From the NCBI GenBank assembly GCA_035276475.1, contig DATELQ010000061.1, positions 8,168 to 72,167 of the forward strand: a stretch of 64,000 nt of DNA, in the 5' to 3' direction. Source of the DNA: DATDFB01 sp035276475 (GTDB lineage: Bacteria; Acidobacteriota; Thermoanaerobaculia; Gp7-AA8). The notes under the pieces were generated by a model, which made no database searches, was not told where the DNA came from, and saw only the letters and a list, made by a program, of their open reading frames with translations. The translations under genes and the position numbers were made by a program. Below are positions 10,101-18,200 of this stretch, one piece after another. The stretch's first letter is position 1. Each line of letters starts with the position of its first letter.

Positions 10101-13100
10101 GCTGAAGGCCAGCGTGCCGGTGCCGCTGATGCTCTTGCCGGCGCCGCTCATCGAGTGCGTGCCGCCCGAAAGGGCCAGGGTGCCGGCGACGCTGAACGAG
10201 CCGGTGTGCGTGCCGCCCCCTCCGAGCGCGAGCGTTCCGCTGTTGACGCTGACGCTGCCGCTGTTGTCGAGCGCGGGACTGACGGTGCTGCTCGCCGTGG
10301 CGTTGAACGTGCCGCCGTTCCCGATCGCGATCGTGCCGGTGCCGCCGACGTTGCCGCTCACGTTCAGCGTGCCGTTGTTCTGCAGGGTGCGGTTGAGCGT
10401 GACGGCGGCGGTGGCGGCGGTGATGCCGAGCGTTCCGCTCACGGTGGTCGTGCTGCCGGTGCCCATCGTGCCGCCGGACCAGGTGCCGTTTGCCAGGGTG
10501 AGCGCGCCGCTGCCGTCGAGCGTGCCGCCTTTCATCTCGAAGGCGTTCGCCGAGGAGGGGACGTTGAGCGTGGCCGTGCCGGCGCTGATCTCGAGCTTGC
10601 CGACGCTGCTGATCGGGATCCCCACCGTCGCCGTGGCGCCGCTGAACGACAGCGTGCCGGCGCCGCTGATGCTGCTCGCGCCGCTGAACGAGTGCGTGCC
10701 GCCCGAAAGGGCCAGGGTGCCGGCGACGCTGAACGAGCCGGTGTGCGTGCCGCCCCCTCCGAGCGCGAGCGTTCCGCTGTTGACGTTGACGCTGCCGCTG
10801 TTGTCGAGCGCGGGACCGACGGTGCTGTTCGCCGTAGCGTTGAGCGTGCCGGCGTTCGCGATCGAGCCGCTGCCGCCGATGCCGGCGCTCACGTTGAGCG
10901 TGCCGTTGCTGTGCAGCGCGCGGTTGAGCGTGACGGCGGCGGTGATGCCGAGCGTTCCGCTCGCGGTGATCGTGCCGCCGCTGTTGATCGTGCCGCCCGA
11001 CCAGGTGCCGTTGGTCAGGGCGAGCGTGCCGCTGCCGCCCAGCGTACCGCCGGTGACGTCGATCGTGCTGACGCTGACGGGGATATCGACCGTCGCCGCG
11101 GCGCCGCTGAACGTCAGCGTGCCGGTGCCGCTGATGGTCTTGCCCGCGCCGCTCATCGCATGCGTGCCGGAGGGGAAGGCGAGGATGCCGGGCGAGACCG
11201 CGGTGAACGAGCCGGTGTGCGTGCCGTTGCCGGCGAGCGCGAACGTGCCACCGGTGACGGTGACGCTGCCGCTGTTGTCGAGCGGGGGACCGATCGTGCT
11301 GTTCGCCGTGGCGTTGAGCGCGCCGGCGTTCGCGATCGAGCCGCTGCCGCTGACATCGGCGCTCACGTTGAGCGTGCCGTTGCTGTGCAGCGCGCGGTTG
11401 AGGGTGACGGCGGCGGTGATGCCGAGCGTTCCGGCCGCGGTGATCGCGCCGCCGCTGTTGATCGTGCCGCCCGACCAGATGCCGTTGGTCACGGTGATCG
11501 TGCCGCTGCCGCCCAGCGTACCGCCGGTGACGTTGATCGTGCCTACGCTGACGGGGATATCGACGGTCGCCGTGGCGCCGCTGAACGTCAGCGTGCCGGT
11601 GCCGCTGATGGTCTTGCCCGCGCCGCTCATCGCATGCGTTCCGGAGGGGAAGGCGAGAATGCCGGGCGAGGTGATGGTGAACGAGCCGGTGTGCGTGCCG
11701 TTGCCGGCGAGCGCGAACGTGCCGCCGGTAACGGTGATGCTGCCGCTGTTGTCGAGCGCGGGACTGATCGTGCTGTTCGCCGTGGCGTTGAGCGTGCCGG
11801 CGTTGGCGATCGGGCCGGTTCCGCCGATGTCAGCGCTCACGTTGAGCGTGCCGTTGCTCTGCAAGGGGCGGTTGAGCGTGACGGCGGCGGTGATGCCGAG
11901 CGTTCCGCTCGCCGTGATCGCGCCGCCGCTGTTGATCGTGCCGCCGGACCAGGTGCCGCCGCTCGTCAGGTCGAGCGTGCCGCTGCCATTGAGCGTCCCG
12001 CCGCTCATGCTGAGCGTGCCGGCGGTGACCGGCACGCCCAGGGAGGGGTTGCCGCTGACCGACAGCGTGCCGCTGCCGGTGATCGAGCCCGAGCCGGAGA
12101 TGGTGCCGCTCACGGTGAGCGTGCCGTTGTTCTGCAGCGTGCGGTCGAGCGTGACGATGCCGCTGATGGTCAGCATCTTCGTCGCCGGGTTCGCGGTCGT
12201 GACGCTGCCGCCGGACATTGTGCCGCCCGACCACGTGCCGCCGTTCGTCAGCGTCAAGGTCGCGCTGCCGCCCAGCGTCCCGCTGCTCATGGTGAAGGCA
12301 TTGGCGGAGGCGGCCGCGTTGAGCGTGGCCGTGCCGCCGCTGACGTCGAGCGTGCCGATGTTGTTGATGGGGATGCCGACGGTGGCGGTGCCGCCGGTGA
12401 ACGTCAGCGTGCCGTTGCCGCTGATCGTTTTGCCGGCGCCGCTGAGATCGTGCGCGCCGCCCGAAAAGACGATGGCGGCGGACGACGAGATGCTGAACGA
12501 GCCGGTGTGCGTGCCGCCGCCGGCGAGCGCCAGCGCTCCGGCCGTGGCGCTCACCGTGCCGCTGTTGTTGACCGCCGGCGACACCGTGCACGTGCCGGCG
12601 CCGCTCTTGGTGAGCGTTCCGCTGTTGGCGATGGTGGCGCTGCCGGAAACGGCGACGCCGCCGTTGCCGGCCACGTTGAGAGCGTTGGTGTTCGTGAGCG
12701 TCGCGGAATTCGACATCGTCAGGTTCGAGCCGCTGTAGCTGACGGTGCCGTTGTTGAGGAGCTGCCGGCTTTGCGTGAGCGTCTTGGCGCCGGCCGTGAC
12801 GATGTTCAGGGTGTTGCCGGCGTCGATGCGCGTCGTGCCGCCCGACGCCGTGGCGCTGCCCATCGTGCCGCCGTTCCACGTGCTCGTGCCGGAGAGCACC
12901 AGCGTGCCTGCGCCGTCGACGGTGCCGCTGTCGAAGATGAAGTTGGGGATGCTGACGGTGGCGGAGGAGATGCGCAGCGTGCCGCCGGTGACTTTGAACG
13001 TTCCGCCCCCCGAGATCGACGGGGCGGAGCTGCAGGAAAAGACGCCGCCGTTGACCGAGAGGGTACCGCCCGAGAGGTGGATCGACTGACCGCTGCCGAT

Positions 13101-15161
13101 GGTCACGCCGGCGTTGATCTGCAGGGTGTTGACGTCGACGTCGAGGGCCGCGTTGCCCGACATCGTCAGGGGGACGCCGATGACGCTCACGCCGGCGTTG
13201 GTTTTCTTCCAGATCGTGCCGCTGTTGGTGATCGAGCCGGTGGCGCCGCTGCCGGCGAGGATGCTCCCTGTGTTGGTGAGGCTGAGCGTCTTGCCGGAGG
13301 CGATCAGGAGGCTCGCCCCATTCGAGAGCACGAGCGCATTCGACGACGCGCTGAGCGCGGTGTTGTTCTGGATCTGGAGCGTAGCGCCGTCGAGCGTGCA
13401 GTCGCCGGCCGAACAAGTGATCGCGCTGTTGCTCCCGCTCAGGACCCTCCCGCCGCTGCCGGTGATCGTGCCGCCCGACCAGTTCAGGGCGTTGCTGACC
13501 GTCAGCTTGCCGGCGCCGTCGATCTTCGACGTCGCCGCGGAGAGGTTGACGGTCGTCCAGGCGACGTCGACGCCGCTGTTGAGAAGTAGCGTCCCGCTGA
13601 CGGCGAGGAGCGTGCCGCCGATGAGGGGGTTTCCGGTGAGCTGGAGCTTGCCCGAGACGGTGGTCGTGGCGCCGGCGATGGTGTAGCCGGCCGGCACGGC
13701 CACGGTGCCGGCGCCGCTGAAGGTGATGCCGCTGAGCGTCCCCGCTTTGGCCAGGGTGAGCGTGCCGGAATCGGCCTGAATCGTGGAGCCGTTGTTCCCG
13801 TCGACCTTGACGTTGATCGCGGTATTGCCGCTGCCGGCGCTCTTCTTGATCGTGCCGGTGTTGTTGGTGATCTTCGACGAGTCGTTGCCGCCGCCGAGGT
13901 TGTCGAGGCTGCGGTCGGTCTGGAAGTCGATCGTGCCGTTGTTGGTGATGGTGACGTTGTTGAAGAGACCGTACTGCGTGTAGTTGAAGATGTCGTTCGT
14001 GTAGACGATCTGGCCGCCGCTGTTGACGGTGGTGTTGATGGCGATGTTGGAGTGGTTGTCGGTGGCGTGGCAGCGGACCACGCCGCCGCTCATGATCGTC
14101 ATCGAGCCGCTGCCGGTGAGCGAGCCGCCGTAGTGCTCCACGGTCGCGGAGACTGAAAAGGTCGACGACGTGGAGATGTTCGCGTCCTTCAGGGCGATCG
14201 TCCCCGAGGTGAAGGTGATGGGGGTGCTGCTGGTCCAGCCGTCGGAGCTGCCGCCCGGGCCGTCGCCGACGTTGACGGTCGCGCCGGCGACGGCGAGCGT
14301 GCCGGCGCCGGTGATGGAGGGGCTGCCCACAATCGTAAAGGTGCCTCCGCTGAGCTTGACCGTCGCGCCGGAGGAGATCGAGTGCGTGCCGCTGACGGTG
14401 CCGCCGCTGCTCAACGTGAGCGTGCCGGCTTGCGACTGGATGGTGCCGTTGCTGGCGTTGTCGACGCGGAAGTTGATGGTGGCGTTGCCGCTGCCGGAGC
14501 TCTTCTTGATCGTGCCGTTGTTGCTCAAGACGGGCGTTCCGGCGTCGGAGACCACGTCGTGGTCGGTCTGAATGTCGATGAGTCCCGTGTTCCAGATGGA
14601 GCCGCCGAGGCCGAAGTGGTTGCCGGCCGCGATGTCGTTGCGGAACGTCATCGTGCCGGCGTTGTTGATGCTGCGCAGGACCCGGGCGGAGTTGACGGAG
14701 CCCCAGAAGGCCAGGACGCCGCCGCCGTTGACGTTCAGCGCGCCGGTGCCGGCGCCGATGGTGCCGCCGTAGATGTCCAATTCGCCGTTGACCGAGAGCG
14801 GCCCGTTGCCCGCGATGTTGGAGCTGTTGAGCAGCAGGACGCCGCCGGCGTTGACGTTGCTCGAGGAGTTGATGGTGAGCTGTTGGCCGGTCTTGATCAA
14901 CACGGTGACGTGGTTGCTGATGGTGATGCTGTGGACGGTGGTGGTGATGTCGACGAACACCGTCACCGCCGAGCCAAACGTCGAAGTGATGATGACGTCG
15001 TCGCTGCTGGTGGGCAGGCCGTTACCCCAGGCCGCGGCGCTCCAGTCGACGCTGCCGTTCGCCACGCTGAGGATCTTCGAGGCCCCCAATGCCGTGCGGC
15101 CACAGACGACGATCGAGAGCAACAGCGCTGCGCGCACGACGAGACGAATTCGCATGCTCAT
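4185..15161 (-). CDS. Giant secreted beta-repeat surface protein A (DUF11, Fn3-like, BACON-like)
   Basis: 3658-aa exported protein. Residues 1-26 are a signal peptide (MSMRIRLVVRAALLLSIVV...). Residues about 27-2330 are low-complexity beta-strand repeats (GGTWSGGT, GTHTGSF, SGSGSI types) as in autotransporter passengers, closing with SPGTLTINGDYTQGPGGELD. Then follow two DUF11-type domains (about 2374-2600), an Ig/PKD-like domain (about 2602-2690), four Fn3-like modules with FGWT repeats (about 2690-3070), a BACON-like domain (about 3080-3170, PWLVVTPASGVVP) and a C-terminal region ending TTYFPGQ. I see no outer-membrane beta-barrel, LPXTG or transmembrane anchor. GAGGT about 7 nt upstream supports the start. 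It is paralogous to the gene at 15209-27259, 47 bp upstream and in the same direction. An adhesin or surface-layer role is inferred. Confidence 0.85.
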   Translation of the reverse strand: MSMRIRLVVRAALLLSIVVCGRTALGASKILSVANGSVDWSAAAWGNGLPTSSDDVIITSTFGSAVTVFVDITTTVHSITISNHVTVLIKTGQQLTINSSSNVNAGGVLLLNSSNIAGNGPLSVNGELDIYGGTIGAGTGALNVNGGGVLAFWGSVNSARVLRSINNAGTMTFRNDIAAGNHFGLGGSIWNTGLIDIQTDHDVVSDAGTPVLSNNGTIKKSSGSGNATINFRVDNASNGTIQSQAGTLTLSSGGTVSGTHSISSGATVKLSGGTFTIVGSPSITGAGTLAVAGATVNVGDGPGGSSDGWTSSTPITFTSGTIALKDANISTSSTFSVSATVEHYGGSLTGSGSMTIMSGGVVRCHATDNHSNIAINTTVNSGGQIVYTNDIFNYTQYGLFNNVTITNNGTIDFQTDRSLDNLGGGNDSSKITNNTGTIKKSAGSGNTAINVKVDGNNGSTIQADSGTLTLAKAGTLSGITFSGAGTVAVPAGYTIAGATTTVSGKLQLTGNPLIGGTLLAVSGTLLLNSGVDVAWTTVNLSAATSKIDGAGKLTVSNALNWSGGTITGSGGRVLSGSNSAITCSAGDCTLDGATLQIQNNTALSASSNALVLSNGASLLIASGKTLSLTNTGSILAGSGATGSITNSGTIWKKTNAGVSVIGVPLTMSGNAALDVDVNTLQINAGVTIGSGQSIHLSGGTLSVNGGVFSCSSAPSISGGGTFKVTGGTLRISSATVSIPNFIFDSGTVDGAGTLVLSGTSTWNGGTMGSATASGGTTRIDAGNTLNIVTAGAKTLTQSRQLLNNGTVSYSGSNLTMSNSATLTNTNALNVAGNGGVAVSGSATIANSGTLTKSGAGTCTVSPAVNNSGTVSATAGALALAGGGTHTGSFSISSSAAIVFSGGAHDLSGAGKTISGNGTLTFTGGTATVGIPINNIGTLDVSGGTATLNAAASANAFTMSSGTLGGSATLTLTNGGTWSGGTMSGGSVTTANPATKMLTISGIVTLDRTLQNNGTLTVSGTISGSGSITGSGTLSVSGNPSLGVPVTAGTLSMSGGTLNGSGTLDLTSGGTWSGGTINSGGAITASGTLGITAAVTLNRPLQSNGTLNVSADIGGTGPIANAGTLNATANSTISPALDNSGSITVTGGTFALAGNGTHTGSFTITSPGILAFPSGTHAMSGAGKTISGTGTLTFSGATATVDIPVSVGTINVTGGTLGGSGTITVTNGIWSGGTINSGGAITAAGTLGITAAVTLNRALHSNGTLNVSADVSGSGSIANAGALNATANSTIGPPLDNSGSVTVTGGTFALAGNGTHTGSFTAVSPGILAFPSGTHAMSGAGKTISGTGTLTFSGAAATVDIPVSVSTIDVTGGTLGGSGTLALTNGTWSGGTINSGGTITASGTLGITAAVTLNRALHSNGTLNVSAGIGGSGSIANAGTLNATANSTVGPALDNSGSVNVNSGTLALGGGGTHTGSFSVAGTLALSGGTHSFSGASSISGAGTLSFSGATATVGIPISSVGKLEISAGTATLNVPSSANAFEMKGGTLDGSGALTLANGTWSGGTMGTGSTTTVSGTLGITAATAAVTLNRTLQNNGTLNVSGNVGGTGTIAIGNGGTFNATASSTVSPALDNSGSVSVNSGTLALGGGGTHTGSFSVAGTLALSGGTHSMSGAGKSISGTGTLAFSGAAATVGIPINSIGTLEVSAGTATLNAASSANAFDMSGGTLDGSGTLNLTNGTWSGGTMGTGGATTVSGTLGITAATAAVTLNRTLQNNGTLNVSGNVGGSGPIANAGTLNATANSTVSSTLDNSGSVNVTGGTFALAGNGTHSGSFTTASPGTLAFANGTHALSGAGKTISGTGTLTFSGATATVGIPISSVGKLAISAGTATLNAASSANDFSMSGGTLDSSGAVTLTLTNGGTWSGGTMSGNGTTINASGKTLTVNAPLTPVTLGRTLQNAGTLTLNGTVNGSGTIANNGTLSVAADSTVSTALNNNGQLDTSAVLTLAGGGSHNGTFTVHGAIDFSGGTHTILGSFAGTGSVRFSGAAATVNGVWSGMPIDVSGGSVALNPNGATPSLTVSGGTLGGTGNVTVTGPSSWSGGTIGGSGTLTIDTGAVLTVAGSGSPTLQRTLQNKGTIDFAASNALTVAGAAVTNDGTVDIQSAQNILATPGTPPFANNGTLQKSGAGIAQFALPMANAGSVQIGAGTLQFTGTYAQSAGATDVAAGATLQTATLQLNGGSLTGKGTVAGTLANHAVVAPGNSPGTLTINGDYTQGPGGELDIQLGGTAPGTQYDQVNVTGTANLDGTLSIVDINGFVPTTGNVFQILTYGTQNGTFAVTNGLNQGATKLIPAYSASDLKLNTVSALAELAASLSAPSSVMNGSAFSYTVSITNNGPASATAVTFSAPLPPNVTWSSVTGASCTGAPNLLCTIGTLGNGATAMVVLNVTAHAAGLAPLTVSASSNEVDQNSTNNTASASTTIQATADLQIAISGPASTVPNTQPIYTIQILNLGPDTAANTGVTAAASPGLTFDGNAGACTGSFPCSIGPLGAGQTATISTRWNVDPNAAGAVQLTVSAGSATQDTNPLNNSAATTTLIGACPTIVIAKAPTELIAGANASATATLYAGATYDWKIDNGTIDTDDGAGRITFTAGSPGLTTLSVSVTAPGCALSATHTITVRPLPGCQGTASPTVPLNDTTTADPTVAFGWTGIAGASGYRVWLEQAGAPSLDLGTTLGTSMTKVVPPGAYRWYVETLFDGCASHESERRTLTILNADNCASHGKPQLTAPASDTTTSNANVAFGWTAVDGALQYELWLAPAGGAPVLYRATPNTSQAATVAPGRWEWFVRVLFAGCPQFTESEHRAFTYAPPSDCRTNQRPLLLSPANRERTVTSPTTFIWTKVGGASSYELEVDGVLQATTTEPQARDVSVPLGGHRWQVRANFAHGCAPLDSAESRFAAVPRPASCTPLDAPVLAAPAQISSGVEFRFQWTYVPGATGYVVDVSADPQFAPASTTSTTVTGQQLSFTFTNETDAPIARSVRVHAEDAKCIPATSGPFSAVATVSVVPKRSSSAWVMLSDRGDVESELLIGPEFEGRSFTAKPAAPWLVVTPASGVVPHGGQVLRAVAHTDGLPPGTSVNGVTITTSGTSTGSLKAHDSNSVVVRYDVNLHKQLTPNPAETPHPDALIVPLALQQTTNFIARIESNVRITNASPEPAEYRLIFIPKGESGIAKGYEQFLPIDAWTTVALDGLWLNFAQQQGGIGTFIISPKNSPEEASSTSNARVEGLASRTTFATAFTVEERDGVTFGRAIPAIPYANFATDGDVIVLQQLAQSATRTTTLGLVEASGAAADVDVAVFDAGATEPLKSFTKTIHGGENLQIEGVLGQELADARIEVRVRAKSSDDAKKPKPEVTAYALVTDKNSPDDLFVPPARLSEQSSWILPGVAGGDSQTDVRIFNAGEKTAKLTLTFYGKKGSSPATSVEVAAGKTLPLDNVLPALGIADDTGALQVTSEAPATLLVTARTFKVAANGALGQFIPAVTEAEAAKKDSRALQILQVEQSEERSSTIGLAEVKGKAAKVKVEVFLPGGDTHALEVSLSANQYQQLDLAKDFGLADVHNARVGVTVIDGEGQVTAYLSLTETKSGDTTYFPGQ
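9466..11900 (-). repeat. DNA-level tandem repeats inside giant gene A (about 540 bp, then about 480 bp)
   Basis: Near-identical DNA blocks recur inside the beta-repeat region. TTCGCCGAGGAGG begins blocks at about 9466, 10006 and 10546 (period about 540 bp, 180 aa). A related shorter unit recurs about every 480 bp between about 10800 and 11880; CTGTTGTCG lies at about 10798, 11272 and 11756. The units encode repeated beta-helix rungs (GTHTGSF, SGAGKTISGTGTL, TLDNSGSV-like). High identity suggests recent expansion or ongoing recombination and makes this part prone to assembly error. Confidence 0.75.
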
Positions 15162-15208
15162 GGACCAGACCTCGCTGACCTATGACTGCCGGTTACGGCG
15201 TTTTTTCC

Positions 15209-18200
15209 TCACTGCCCGGGCACGTACGTCGGATCTCCGCTCTGCAGATCGACAAGCGACAGGTACGCTGTCGCCCGCCCCTCCCCATCCACCGCCCGCA
15301 CGCTGATGCGGCCGTTGTAGGTGTCGGCCAGGCCGACGGTGGCGAGGAGGGCATCGATCTGCCGGAATTCGTTGGCTTGGAGCTTGACCTCGAGGGTCTT
15401 CGGCTCGTCGAGGTCCGGCCGGAACACCGACACCTCCAGCGTCACCGGCTTCCCGCTCACCTCGGCGAACCCGATGTTCGAGCGGTAGGCCGCCGACTCC
15501 TCGACCTGCAGGATCTGCAGCGGCCGCGAGCCGACCGCCACCGTCTCCTCCGGCGTCACGGCCGGGATGAACTGCCCGTACGCGCCGTTGCCGGTGTCGT
15601 TGTACGTGCGCGCCGTGGCCACGAGGCGCGCCGGCGCGGCGCTCGAGATGTGCAGCGCGCCGGTGTCGCGGGCGATGCCGAAGAGCGACGGGAGCACGCG
15701 GTCGAGCTGGCGCACTTCGCCGGGGGCGAGGGCGATGGTCTTCGCCGCCGCCGCGCCGCGGTTCTGCGGATAGAACGTCAGCGTGAGATCGGCGCTCTCG
15801 CTGCCGGCGTTGAAGAGGCGCACGTCCGTCTGCCAGTCGCCGGAGCCGACGCCGGGGAGGACCCATCTGTCGTGCCCGGCCGCGTTGATGTTCACCGGCG
15901 GCACCAGCAGCGGGTCGTTGACGCTGTTGTCGATGACCGAGGCGTAGGCGGTGACTTTGCCGTCGCCGTCCACGACCTCGACTTCGATGCGGCCGTCGTC
16001 GAGGGCGATGTGGTGGGCCTCCAGGACGGCGTTGATCTGGGCGTGCTCGCCCCCCTTGAGGCCGACCGGGAAGGCGTCGAGCTTCGCGCCCGCCGCGTCG
16101 AAGATGCGCACTTCGAGCGAGACCGGTTCGCCGGAGCCTTCAACGAGGCCGAGGTTCGTGTGGACGCTCTTTGATTGGGCGATCTGCTGGAGGGAGAGGG
16201 TCGAGCCCTTCGGCACGAAGTCCGTGTACGGAATGGCCGGCACGTACTGCCCGAACGTGCCGCCGGTGGGGGTGGTGTTGAAGGTGCGCGAGGAGGCGAA
16301 GGTGATGCGCGGCTCCAGGCCTTCGGCAGGGGCGCTCGACGTCGACGTGTCGGTCTCGGTCAGCGGGCGGATCTCCAGCGTGCCGCTCGAGCTCTGGCCG
16401 CCGAACCAGGTGCTGATGATGTCGTTGACGGCCATGGTGGCGCCCGGCTCGATGGTCATCTCGGTCTTCTGCCCGTCGCTCATGCCCGCCGCGCCGGAGG
16501 GGACGAAGTTGAGCGCGTACTTCATCGGCTGCGCCGAGGTGTTGGAGGCGCGGACGTCCGACTGGTAGCGGACGATGAAGCCGTTGACGTTGGCCACGGC
16601 CGGGATGACGAGGGCGTCGGGCGGGGGCGTGCTCTTCGGCGCGGTCATGATCCCCGGAACGTTGTTGACGGTGATCGGCGCCTTGGAGATCGATGTGCCG
16701 AGGGCCGTGCGCGAGCCGGCGGTGGCGCTGGTGGTGACGTCGACGGTGCCGGTGCTCGCGCCGGCCGGCAGCCCGGCGGTGTGGGCGACGGCGTGCAGGG
16801 TCAGCCCTCCGGGCGGGACGACGCCGCTCGACGGGGTGACGGTGATCCACGGGACGGTGGGGGTGGCGGTGAAGTGCTGCCCCGCCAGCTCCGCGCCGAC
16901 GTCGATGGTGTACGGGACGTCGGCCGGCTCGGTCATGAGGGCCACGCCGTTGCGTCCCGGCGGGCGGACGGACACGGCCGAGACGAGGGAGAACGGCCCG
17001 ATCGTCGGCTCGGCGCACTTCGTATCGACGGCGTGCACGCGCACGTAGCGTGTGACCGGGGTTCCGCCTTCGTTTTTGAAGGAGAACGGGAGCTGCCGCA
17101 CGGTGACGGTGGAGGAGGTGGTGAACCCCGCCGCGAAGCGCGGATCGCCGGAGATCTGGACGACGTACGCGGTGGCGCCGCCGACGAGGGTCCAGCGGAT
17201 CCGCCCCTGGACGCCGGAGGTGATCTGCCCCGGCGCGGTGACGACGGGGGCGTCGAGCGGCGCGCAGCTCTGCGGCGCAGCGACGACGGCGAAGTGGTTG
17301 TCCGGAGAGTCGAGCGCCGCACAACCCTCGGCGAGATGCGCGCGGACGCGCCAACGCCTCTCGCCGCGCGAGACGGTGAGGCCGGAGGCGTGCGGCGTGG
17401 TGGTGGTGGCGGCGAGCGTGCCGTCGACGTAGAGCTCGTACTTGGTGGCGCCGGGCACGGCGCTCCATTCGAAGGAAACGCCGGGCGTGACTTTCTCTCC
17501 TTCGCTCGGCTCGATGAGCAGCGGCCGCTGCGTCGTGCAGTCGGGTGGCGGGGTGTAGGTGAAGAAGCGGTGCGCCGACTCGGTGGCGGCACAGCCGGCG
17601 AAGACGGCGCGCACGTACCACTGCAGCCGTCCAGGCGGCACGGAGGCGGTGTAGGCCGTGTCCGTCGTGGTGCGGATCAGCGTCGGCACGCCGCCGGCGG
17701 TGGCCAGCCAGAGCTCGTACTGCAGCGCTTTCGGCACGGCGTTCCAATGGAAGGCGATGGTCGGCGTCGACAGCACGGCGTCGCTCTCCGGCGCCGTGAG
17801 CTGCGGCGACTCGTGAGTGTTGCAGTCGGTGGCGGGGAGGATGGTGAGGGCCACGCGATCCGACTCGTGCGACGCGCAGCCGTCGAACAACGTCTCGACG
17901 TACCAATGGTGTGTGCCGGCCGGGATGATCTTCGTGAGCGTGATGCCGAGCGTGGTGCCGAGGCTCTGCGCCGGCGCGTCGCCCTGCTGGAGCCAGAGGC
18001 GATAGCCGCTGGCGCCGTCGACGGCGGTCCAGCCGAAGGCGACGTTGGCGTCGGCGGTCGTGGTGTCGCCGGCCGGCGCGGTGGGAGCCGCGGTGCCGAC
18101 GCAGAACTGCCGCGCCTTGACGCTGACCGGGAAGGTCGCGTTGAGCGTGCAGCCGCCGCCCGTGACGTGGACGGAGAGGGTGGCGGTGCCGGCCTCGCCG

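Noticed and set aside
7806..13589. 1927-codon open frame on the plus strand, antisense to giant A
   Set aside because: Composition is Arg/Ala/Asp/Gly-rich without domains; it is produced by the GC-biased repeat codons of the real gene on the other strand. Similar 1404- and 1766-codon frames at 8524-12738 and 21146-26446 have the same cause.
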